This document shows positions 9,092-16,211 of a DNA stretch of 46,661 bases, piece after piece. Numbering within the stretch: position 1 is the first letter of the stretch; each line of letters begins with the position of its first letter. A model generated the notes under the pieces. The model was not told the origin of the DNA and did not search any database. It saw nothing but the letters and a program-made list of their open reading frames with translations. The stretch comes from Pseudomonadota bacterium (GTDB lineage: Bacteria > Desulfobacterota > Desulfobulbia > Desulfobulbales > Desulfocapsaceae), in contig JAHIUA010000094.1 in the NCBI GenBank assembly GCA_018817385.1, positions 1 to 46,661 on the forward strand. The letters are read 5' to 3'. A program made the translations under genes and the position numbers.

Positions 9092-9594
9092 TTATCTTCC
9101 TTCTTTGTAAATAGTAGGGGACTTCCGTCCTGCCAAGTAAGCAGCAGCAGGGTCAACGCAATAGCTACCAGCTATGGCACTCCGCGCCCCAGGAGCATCC
9201 GAAACAACACGGTACCCCCTGCCAGTCAGTGTCATTTCTACCCGAGTACGGACAGTGCCCAAAACAAGGATGGTGTTAATGACATAGCGCATTTCTTTGT
9301 AGCCGCCGGAGTCGCTGACCATACGACGATCAGCAATGGGTGCCTGGCATGCCAGGACAATGCCTGTTTGTTTCTGTAAGGGGTGAATCTCAAAACGAAT
9401 TTTTGCTATTCCATCTTCCTCAAAAGGTTCCACTGCAAAGGCATGGAGGGCAGAGTTTTTGCCCCTGGGTCGACCTTGGCCTTGATGGCCGGGATACCAA
9501 TATTAGGAAGTGAAAGCCATTCCCGCCACCCCAGCAGCTGTTTGTCTTTCCTGGCTGCACTCCCCCGCCCAACTCCTTTACTCCTTGAGCACAT
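9092..9594 (-). pseudogene. Decayed RimB-type (COG4067) aspartyl-protease-fold gene
   Basis: The family N-terminus is plain ([20 protein letters not shown]), then the frame is lost. Near 9453 one base is missing: the expected [17 protein letters not shown] continues in the next frame. At the G run around 9214-9218 one base is extra, and near 9182 two more are extra; between them the conserved FRMLLGR is readable only in a shifted frame, and VDPA.AYLAG returns in the first frame. The catalytic DTGA motif reads DPGA. At least three indels plus an active-site change make sequencing error an unlikely full explanation. In many genomes this protein is encoded next to RimK; here rimK, which starts 1 base after it, stays intact. 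The exact start is uncertain; ATG 9594 is the earliest candidate. Confidence 0.85.
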
Positions 9595-10209
9595 TCATCT
9601 TATGGGCAGCAGCATTTTCACTGCTCTCCTGCTGCGGGGATCGAGTTTATAGACTCAATTTCTGAAACTGTCCACACCTTATTTGCTTTCATCGACCATG
9701 CGGAACGTGCAACTCATTTTTTAAGCCACCCTTCTCTCAGCAAACTGTCTCCATTTGGCTGCAAGCAAAAAAACAGGAAGAATAAGTTCCGACTAGTGCA
9801 TATTGAGAACATTGAGTTCTTAATATACTATTTGCACGTAATTCTAATTACTAACAAACTATAGAAACATTTTTTTTTTGGGCAAACCGGGCATGGTCTA
9901 GAAAAAAGAACTCTGAGTTCTTTTTTCTTCAATTCATGTCATGGCTACCCTATTGGAGTGCCTGTAACAAAAAAAGCAGTTAAGGGGTCTGAGAACAAGA
10001 GCAAAGAGAGAACAAAACAATATATTTTCAACATGTTAAAAAACATCCCTTCATCTCGTCTCAACTTTTGCCCCTCCTGTTTACGGAAATAGCTACAGAT
10101 TGGCATTTCTCTTGCTAATAATCGACAGGAAAGAGTTTTGACAACGGCAGAAAAGGACGATTCCACTGTCCGTTACCCAGCGTTATGCATGGCACGGGTG
10201 AAGGCGTTT
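9595..10209. other. AT-rich intergenic region with two GAAC/GTTC dyads
   Basis: About 600 bases, strongly AT-rich between 9780 and 9930, with no supported gene. It separates the rimK side from the plus-strand carrier cluster. Two inverted motifs of the form GAAC-n5-GTTC are visible: one near 9811-9823 and one inside a perfect 12-bp palindrome at 9901-9927. Confidence 0.5.
9901..9927. terminator. Perfect palindrome with A/T-tract arms
   Basis: The arm GAAAAAAGAACT (9901-9912) pairs exactly with 9916-9927 around a CTG loop. The A and T tracts would let it act as a terminator in either direction, yet it sits between divergent units, so an operator is equally possible. Confidence 0.4.
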
Positions 10210-10521
10210 ATGAAAATTAGAATCGCAATGTTCAATACCCTGTTTCTGACAATCGCCCTCTGCTCCACGGCGCAGCAAGGAACAGCAATGGTTGTTCCTG
10301 ATGACATAAGCAACAAGGAAGAACAAAACCTGGAGGAAGAACCTTACACTAAGCAGGGCCTGGCAAAAATCAACGACCAAGCCGAACAAAAAGAAATCAT
10401 CCCTGCGCAACCTGACACGACAGCGAAAAGTGAAGAAATTGAGATCGAAGGGGAATTCTTTGGAGAAAGTTTTTTCGAAAAGGAGCCATCAGAACAAATG
10501 TTTAAGTTTAACCTAGAGTAA
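10210..10521 (+). CDS. Small acidic protein with signal peptide, unknown function
   Basis: Protein of 103 residues that I do not recognise. The first 25-30 residues are a plausible Sec signal (basic MKIR, then a hydrophobic stretch, then AQQGTA). The rest is very acidic and low in hydrophobics, likely disordered, and ends in FNLE with a C-terminal glutamate. I chose ATG 10210 because GAAGG lies five bases upstream; in-frame earlier starts have no ribosome site. Only 28 bases separate it from the LysW-like gene, so the two are probably co-transcribed. It could be an exported partner or substrate of the neighbouring ligase/peptidase system; that is speculation. Confidence 0.65.
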   Translation: MKIRIAMFNTLFLTIALCSTAQQGTAMVVPDDISNKEEQNLEEEPYTKQGLAKINDQAEQKEIIPAQPDTTAKSEEIEIEGEFFGESFFEKEPSEQMFKFNLE

Positions 10522-10549
10522 CTAACTGCAAAAGATAAGGATTAAAATT

Positions 10550-10756
10550 ATGAAAGCCCGAAAATGCCCCATATGTATGGGTGAAATCAAAATTTTCCAT
10601 GATGATGAGCCTGGTGATGTGATTTTTTGTGATGTCTGTGGGGGGGAATACGAACTGTATTCCACCAACCCACTTCGACTCAGGCCTTTAACTTTTGATG
10701 GTGAATATGGACATTACGATGAGTTCGAGTTGAACGAAGGGTACGACCCTTATTAA
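10550..10756 (+). CDS. LysW-like zinc-ribbon carrier protein ending in tyrosine
   Basis: Protein of 68 residues with two CxxC knuckles, CPIC at 6-9 and CDVC at 27-30, followed by GGEYEL and NPLRLRP. The order and spacing match LysW, the amino-group carrier protein of lysine and arginine biosynthesis. LysW ends in EDWGE, and its C-terminal glutamate is the site to which the ATP-grasp enzyme LysX attaches the amino acid. Here that tail is replaced by an acidic extension ending NEGYDPY, so the canonical acceptor glutamate is absent and the last residue is tyrosine. AAGG precedes the start by about ten bases. It is the middle gene of a three-gene set. Structural assignment is good; a carrier role is inferred. 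Confidence 0.85.
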   Translation: MKARKCPICMGEIKIFHDDEPGDVIFCDVCGGEYELYSTNPLRLRPLTFDGEYGHYDEFELNEGYDPY

Positions 10757-10901
10757 CCTCTTACCCGGCAAACGCTTACCTGCGGGAAAGAAAACGATTC
10801 AGCGGCATTGTATGTCTTAAACTCTTTTCAGTTGTATCGTATTATATGGTGCGGTATCTTGCCGCAATTGTCGTTATGCTGTTTCAAAAAAGGATCTTAA
10901 C

Positions 10902-11150
10902 ATGTTTGATCAAACAGGAAAATCAGGAAGCCGAGGAAAACGAATCAGATCGTTTAACCACCAGTTTCGGAGTTGTAAACTCTGCGGAAGCGCCGATGGA
11001 CTTGAAATTTCCAGTTACAACCGAAAGAATGACATTGTATTCTGCCAGGTGTGTGGTGTGAAATATATTTTACAAAGTGTACAACCAGTCAAGCTCCAGC
11101 TTCAGGACGCCCATGCTGCGCAAGACTATTCGATTATGGCCGAGTATTAG
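10902..11150 (+). CDS. Second LysW-like zinc-ribbon protein ending in Glu-Tyr
   Basis: Protein of 82 residues, a divergent paralogue of the preceding gene: a basic N-terminal extension (about 25 residues), CKLC at about 25-28 and CQVC at about 47-50, then GVKYIL and PVKLQLQ in place of NPLRLRP. The C-terminus reads SIMAEY: removal of the final tyrosine would leave a C-terminal glutamate, as in LysW. A clean AAGGA ribosome site lies seven bases before ATG 10902. The 145-base gap to the previous gene holds no obvious terminator. The DUF1704 peptidase gene lies downstream on the same strand. Function unknown; a carrier or modified tag is inferred from the fold and the context. Confidence 0.78.
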   Translation: MFDQTGKSGSRGKRIRSFNHQFRSCKLCGSADGLEISSYNRKNDIVFCQVCGVKYILQSVQPVKLQLQDAHAAQDYSIMAEY

Positions 11151-11403
11151 GAGGTCATTGAAAAAAGTGACGCTTAAGGAAACTGAGCTCAAACGTGCCT
11201 CTCCACACAGTGGAATAGCGAACTATTTTCTCATAACAACTCGTTAACGGGCTGGAATCCAACCGGAGTCACGAGAAACAGTAATCCAAGCTGAGTTTTA
11301 ACTATAACCATTTTGGAGAACATCCTTTTTCCTCCATTCTTGTTTCTTACAACAAGAATGGAGGAAATTTTTTTTCTACAGCTTACCCGCAAGGGTATCG
11401 CAA
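11151..11403 (+). promoter_or_regulatory. 253-nt leader of the DUF1704 gene
   Basis: The space between the second zinc-ribbon gene and the peptidase gene. It begins with GGAGG overlapping the previous stop and a possible 29-codon ORF (TTG 11158 to TAA 11247) whose spacing to that site is too short to be convincing. CTCGT/ACGAG and other short inverted repeats suggest RNA structure. It ends with a strong intrinsic terminator that leaves only 28 bases before the start codon, too few for a promoter plus ribosome site, so the peptidase gene must be expressed by read-through. Confidence 0.55.
11328..11375 (+). terminator. Intrinsic terminator or attenuator 28 nt before the DUF1704 gene
   Basis: A perfect 17-bp stem (11328-11344 with 11351-11367), a 6-base loop, and eight T residues at 11368-11375. 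It would end transcription of the zinc-ribbon genes and also block entry into the next gene unless it is opened. Confidence 0.85.
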
Positions 11404-13395
11404 ATGCAGACCTTATCTGAAGAGGAGATCCTTCTCCGTATTGAACGAAAGGAATCCGTTACAGCAGTTGTCGACACGGGTGCCTTCAGCATCAAGATCG
11501 ATAGATATGTTCCTGCGGTCTGCACAGCAATTCACGCTGGTCATACTCTTCGTAGGCAAATAGCCGGGAATTTGCTGCTGGATGAGGGAAAAAGACAATA
11601 TGAGGAAGATCCTTATACCGGCGTTATGCTGGCCTCATTTCCCATTGTCCTCCAGGGCCTTGACTCACGATATCTCTATGATCTGAACCGTCCGCCCGGG
11701 GAATCCACGCCCAAAGAGTCCTCTGGGAAAACTGTTTGGAACAATTCTCTCTCTGTCAAAGAACAGAAGGAAAACATTTCCCGGCATGACAGCTACTACA
11801 GAGTACTGCATGCCCTTCTCACAGTCCTTGAAGAGATTTTTTCCCGCTGCGTCATCTATGATCTGCACTCCTACAACTACAAGCGCATCACAACGACTAC
11901 ACCACTCTTTAATGTTGGCACCTATTACATTGATCAAAAAACATACCAGCCAGTAGTCAACCATCTAAAAAGACGGCTCCTGGGAACAGAATTTCCGAAT
12001 ATCAAGAACAGAGCGGCCTGTGATGAAGTCTTTCCCGGCAAGGGCTATCAAGCCTTTTTTATTCATAAGAATCACCCCCAGAGCCTTTGCATCCCTCTGG
12101 CAATAAAAAAAGTGTATATGAATGAACTCTCTGGAGTAGCGTACCCGCTGATCCTGGAGGCAGTTATTGAAAGCCTAAAACAGGCACTGAGTTACAATGC
12201 AGCCTACTTCAGCAGAAGATTTGCCGGTAAAAGAATACAGCGCTCACTGTTTTTTGCCGAGGAGAGCAGCAAGGTTATCAGGAGGATAGATGCGGCCCTC
12301 TATAAGATGGCAAAAGGTGTTGACACCCTGCGCTATATCAATCCCGTCAATCTTACCCATGAACGTAACCTTTTTTTTGCAAAACAGTGCAACTATACCC
12401 CCCGCTTTTACTACCGACAATTAAAGATTGATCCTTTTGTCTTTCGTAAACGACTCTATGCCATTCCAGTAGACAATATCCAGGACGTCAGTATTCGGCA
12501 GCTCTACCGCAACACCATTGACATGCTTGCCCAGAAAATCGACCTACTGACCACCATTGGCACTGAACATTTTCTCTACAATTCTCTACGATTCCATGGA
12601 GAGCCAAGGGAAGGAGACATTCAATTGGCCCGTTTTTTTATCGCTGCCCCCCCTATTGAAGAGGAAAATGAGGCGCAGCAATTCAATGCCAGAAAGTGCG
12701 CCAATGCATTCCAAAAGGCAATAAACAAATATGGCTTTCACTGTCAGGTAGAGTTGAGTAGTCGTATGGTGGCCAGGGCCACGGTCAGCAGTGGGCGACG
12801 CAAGGTTCTGATTAATCGCTCTGCCCACTTTACGGAAACGGAAATTCAGGCCCTGATCCACCATGAGCTGGGGGTTCACATGGTGACCACCATCAATTCC
12901 AACACACAGGGTCTGAAGATATTCAAGCTTGGCTTGGCAGGGAATACAGAAACCCAGGAAGGTCTGGCCATCCTCAGTGAGTATTTGTCCGGCAATCTGA
13001 CTCTGGAGCGGATAAAAACATTGGCCCATCGGGTGATGGCTGTCCATATGATGGTCCAAAACTACGATTTCAGCAAGACCTACAAGGCTCTGGCTGATGA
13101 TTTCGGCATGTCAAAAGAAGACGCCTTCAGTATGAGTGTACGGGTATATCGAGGGGGCGGACTTACCAAGGATTATCTCTACCTGACAGGACTGCGTAAA
13201 CTTTTACAGCTCTACCACTCGGGTACGGACCTGCAACCCCTCTTTATCGGGAAGACCTCCATTGCCTTTCTCGACACCCTGAAAGAGATGCTCGACCGAA
13301 AAGTGGTGACCAGTCCGGTTCACCTCCCCCTGGCCTGGAAAATGAAGGTGGAGAGTAATCCCATTCTGACATATCTCCTCCGTTCCGTAATCTGA
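11404..13395 (+). CDS. Fusion of N-formylglutamate-amidohydrolase domain and DUF1704/QEGLA metallopeptidase
   Basis: Protein of 663 residues with two enzyme domains. Residues about 20-285 resemble N-formylglutamate amidohydrolase, a zinc hydrolase: an early IHAGH motif, DSRYLYDLNR, and YDLHSYNYK. Residues about 295-663 are DUF1704 (TIGR02421, QEGLA family), with the zinc motif HExxxH at His487-Glu488-His492 (HHELGVH) and the third ligand Glu519 in QEGLA. Human MATCAP1, which removes the C-terminal tyrosine of alpha-tubulin, belongs to DUF1704. ATG 11404 has an AAGGG site nine bases upstream. Upstream on the same strand lie two small proteins that end in tyrosine. I infer a carboxypeptidase acting on those or similar tails; the bacterial substrate is not known. 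All visible catalytic residues of the peptidase domain are intact. Confidence 0.88.
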   Translation: MQTLSEEEILLRIERKESVTAVVDTGAFSIKIDRYVPAVCTAIHAGHTLRRQIAGNLLLDEGKRQYEEDPYTGVMLASFPIVLQGLDSRYLYDLNRPPGESTPKESSGKTVWNNSLSVKEQKENISRHDSYYRVLHALLTVLEEIFSRCVIYDLHSYNYKRITTTTPLFNVGTYYIDQKTYQPVVNHLKRRLLGTEFPNIKNRAACDEVFPGKGYQAFFIHKNHPQSLCIPLAIKKVYMNELSGVAYPLILEAVIESLKQALSYNAAYFSRRFAGKRIQRSLFFAEESSKVIRRIDAALYKMAKGVDTLRYINPVNLTHERNLFFAKQCNYTPRFYYRQLKIDPFVFRKRLYAIPVDNIQDVSIRQLYRNTIDMLAQKIDLLTTIGTEHFLYNSLRFHGEPREGDIQLARFFIAAPPIEEENEAQQFNARKCANAFQKAINKYGFHCQVELSSRMVARATVSSGRRKVLINRSAHFTETEIQALIHHELGVHMVTTINSNTQGLKIFKLGLAGNTETQEGLAILSEYLSGNLTLERIKTLAHRVMAVHMMVQNYDFSKTYKALADDFGMSKEDAFSMSVRVYRGGGLTKDYLYLTGLRKLLQLYHSGTDLQPLFIGKTSIAFLDTLKEMLDRKVVTSPVHLPLAWKMKVESNPILTYLLRSVI

Positions 13396-13441
13396 AGGGC
13401 TTGTCCAGCCCCCCCTTTCCCCACGTTCAGGACGGGAAACA

Positions 13442-15784
13442 TCATAGCTTTTCAGGCTCGCTCTCTGTTTCGTCCACGACCTTCTTTTCCTCTGTTTTGG
13501 GGAAATCATGTTTAATATGGACGTCACGCTGGGGAAAGGGAATTGCAATCCCATGGGTACGAAAAGCCTGATCAATGGCAAAATGCATATCACTGCGCAC
13601 ATCAATACGTTTATCAACATCCCGTAGATGGCAGAATAGTTCAAAATCCAGGGAAGATTCACCAAAGGCCTGAAAGCGGACAACAGGATAGGGGGCGGTG
13701 CCATTGTTGATCACCTCCGGATGATTCTTCGCCACTTCGAGGAGAAGTTCTTTGACCAGTGCGGTATTGCTGCCATAGGCGACTCCCACCGCCACCCGAA
13801 CCCTGCCCCGAGTGTCCTGAAGCATCATATTCGTCACCTGGCTGGAGATCAACTCCGAGTTGGGAACAATGACGTCAGATCGGTCAAATGTCTGGATAAT
13901 GGTGGACCGCACACTGATTTTTTTTACATATCCTTCCGTGGTCCCGACACTGATCCAATCCCCGCGTTTGATAGGCCGTTCAAAGAGAAGAATGAGGCCG
14001 GAAACGAGATTGTTGACTATATTCTGAAGACCGAAGCCGATACCGACGGACAGGGCACCGGCAACCATTGCCAGGCCGGAAAAATCAATGCCGGCAGTAC
14101 TGAGAGAAACGAGAATAGTAATACTGTAAGCGATATACCCAAGAACGGTGGTAAAGGCATCCTGCACACCGGGCGCCAGTTCGGATTCAGTCATCCAGGG
14201 GCGAACAATGTTGTCTTTAGCAAGAGAAACAAGGGTCCAACCCAAGGCGAAAATCAAAAAACCAATTCCCACTCGTGATGGGACGATGGTTACCGTGCCA
14301 AAACTGAATCCTTGCACCAGCCAGCTGTAATAGGTTGAAGCATATACCCTGGATATGCTCCATAAGCGGATAAGATTGTGAATAAAAGCAAAAACAAGTA
14401 AGAGCTTGAACATACTGTTTATCCAGAGGACCCCTCTGAGGACTTCAGTTTGTTTAATGCCCGCTTTTTGGCGAATGGTTTTCTGCCAGCCATACTTGCC
14501 TCTGCCAAAACCACCTATAACCTCGCTACTCAAATGCTTGCCGATAACAAAGATGAGGATGAGAGCTATGGTACCAGAGGTTCCGACCAGCAGATAGGTG
14601 GCAAGAGCTCGATAACCGCCAAGTTCGGCCAGTACGACACTACCAAGGACCAGGACCAGAACGATACGTATCGTTCGCCTCCATGTCTCCAATCTGGAAA
14701 AAGTGCAGGACATCCAAAATGACCAGAGCAAAGCTCCATACCAGAGCACTACAATCAAGGCACGCAGGAGATAAAAAGTTACCTCTGGTAAAAAATTCTG
14801 GAGGGGACTTGCAAAGACAAACCATAATATTCCAGAAAACAGGGCCAGTAAATGGAGACGCAAGAGATCGGAGGCAGAGAGCTTCCTCTCCTCTGCCCCT
14901 GTTCCTCCACTGTCAGTGAGGATAAGCCCGTAGACCTTACCAAAGATTGAAAAAAAGAGTGCGAACAGCAAAGCATCCACAGCGCTTGGCAAATAGGGCA
15001 GCGGCCGCAGGCCTGCCATGAAAAAATGTACAGCAAGGGATGCACCACCCAGGGCCGTAAGCAGGGGAAAAGTGCTTTTCTGTTGCCCGATTGTCCGCCA
15101 GAAATCGAAGAAAAGTCCTTCTTGGGTGATTTTACCCACGTGGTAAATAAAAAGATCATCCATTTTAGTGCCGACAAAATAACCGAAACCCGCCAGAAAA
15201 AGTATGGGGATAAGATGCCATGGCACCAGGGAAGTAAGCCCACTTCCTGTGATAAGAAATTTACCGGTTACCAGCAACCAGTCTAAAGATCGTAATTCTG
15301 GATGGAGAACGATGGTCAGAATATTAGGACCTTCAGCAAAAAGGTCTCTGGTAAAACTCTCTTTTTGATTCTTTTTCAGTTTTTCTTCAAGAGCCGTGGC
15401 CTTGTAGTTCAACAGACGGCATTGGGCGAGACGCACCTCAACCCCACTTCTCTGGGTCACCAGACCACTTCTTTCTTTGGCAATATCCTTTGGTTCACCA
15501 GTTACTTTTTCGCCAAGCGAGGCAAAGGCCTTGTCAATCTGTTCCATTTCCTGCTGCGTGGTCGATGTACAGTATTGCGCCTGTTTAAGATACACCTGCA
15601 ACTGCTGCATCAAGAGGTCTACCTGCGCGAACGAAGTGCTTTCCAGATCAAGCTGAGCAATTTTATCGAGTTCTTGTTGGGCAGCGGTAAAATCATACGA
15701 ATCCAGATCAGCAGAAACAGAGAAAACCGGAGATGACCAGAGAAGAATGGCGATAACAGTCAGTAAAATTGTCCCTAATTTCAT
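13442..15784 (-). CDS. Large MscS-family mechanosensitive channel
   Basis: Protein of 780 residues that opens under membrane tension to release solutes. A signal peptide (first about 25 residues, MKLGTILLT...) is followed by a periplasmic coiled-coil region to about residue 130, many transmembrane helices, and the C-terminal MscS core with the pore helix rich in Gly and Ala (GALSVGIGFGLQNIVNNLVSG), FERPIKRGDWI, and the beta domain NSELISSQVTN. Its size and layout resemble MscK or YjeP-type channels. I chose ATG 15784, the only start that gives a proper signal peptide; the ribosome site is weak (GGTGGGGA). It is convergent with the DUF1704 gene, 46 bases apart, and downstream of the KamA operon, fitting a neighbourhood concerned with osmotic balance. 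Confidence 0.9.
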   Translation of the reverse strand: MKLGTILLTVIAILLWSSPVFSVSADLDSYDFTAAQQELDKIAQLDLESTSFAQVDLLMQQLQVYLKQAQYCTSTTQQEMEQIDKAFASLGEKVTGEPKDIAKERSGLVTQRSGVEVRLAQCRLLNYKATALEEKLKKNQKESFTRDLFAEGPNILTIVLHPELRSLDWLLVTGKFLITGSGLTSLVPWHLIPILFLAGFGYFVGTKMDDLFIYHVGKITQEGLFFDFWRTIGQQKSTFPLLTALGGASLAVHFFMAGLRPLPYLPSAVDALLFALFFSIFGKVYGLILTDSGGTGAEERKLSASDLLRLHLLALFSGILWFVFASPLQNFLPEVTFYLLRALIVVLWYGALLWSFWMSCTFSRLETWRRTIRIVLVLVLGSVVLAELGGYRALATYLLVGTSGTIALILIFVIGKHLSSEVIGGFGRGKYGWQKTIRQKAGIKQTEVLRGVLWINSMFKLLLVFAFIHNLIRLWSISRVYASTYYSWLVQGFSFGTVTIVPSRVGIGFLIFALGWTLVSLAKDNIVRPWMTESELAPGVQDAFTTVLGYIAYSITILVSLSTAGIDFSGLAMVAGALSVGIGFGLQNIVNNLVSGLILLFERPIKRGDWISVGTTEGYVKKISVRSTIIQTFDRSDVIVPNSELISSQVTNMMLQDTRGRVRVAVGVAYGSNTALVKELLLEVAKNHPEVINNGTAPYPVVRFQAFGESSLDFELFCHLRDVDKRIDVRSDMHFAIDQAFRTHGIAIPFPQRDVHIKHDFPKTEEKKVVDETESEPEKL

Positions 15785-16160
15785 TCCCCACCCCAACAAC
15801 AAGATTCTCAATGGCTTATGCAAGCAATCGAGTGTCCCTTGGCCCTATTCTCATCAGAGATGATTCTTACTCATTTTTCAGATATAGGACCGAACAAAAC
15901 CAGCCTACACGAAATGCCCAGAACATATTGACATCACGCCACAGAAGATAATCAAAGGCTGTATGTTACCATGAGAAGTCGCAATTCGCACCATGGACGT
16001 ATAATAAAGCAGTTCTTTGACAAGACGAAATAAAACAGCAGCCCTTGGCGCCCCATGGGATGGCTCCGAGAAGAACCATCCCGATCCAGTTTGGATATGG
16101 AGATTCCGAATTCTGCCAATCCTGCCCCGGCAGAAAACAAAAAAAGGGTATAAGGCTAGG

Positions 16161-16194
16161 ATCCTGTCCGAGAAAAGGCATTCTCGGACAGGAT
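16161..16194. repeat. Perfect 14-bp palindrome, compact copy of the interspersed repeat
   Basis: Arms 16161-16174 and 16181-16194 pair without mismatch around the loop AAGGCA. The arm shares CCTGTCCGAGA with the element at 25834-25978. It lies 17 bases beyond the stop of the minus-strand GNAT-deacetylase gene, where it probably also serves as the operon's 3'-end hairpin, although the nearest T run on the minus strand is some 20 bases further on. Confidence 0.7.
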
Positions 16195-16211
16195 TCTAAC
16201 GCTCTCCCACA

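Noticed and set aside
10138-10143. TTGACA as -35 box of the carrier cluster
   Set aside because: No -10-like sequence lies 16-18 bases downstream.
9945-10166. A 73-codon open stretch on the minus strand in the AT-rich gap
   Set aside because: No ribosome site, no motif, and it runs across the start of a better-supported region on the other strand.
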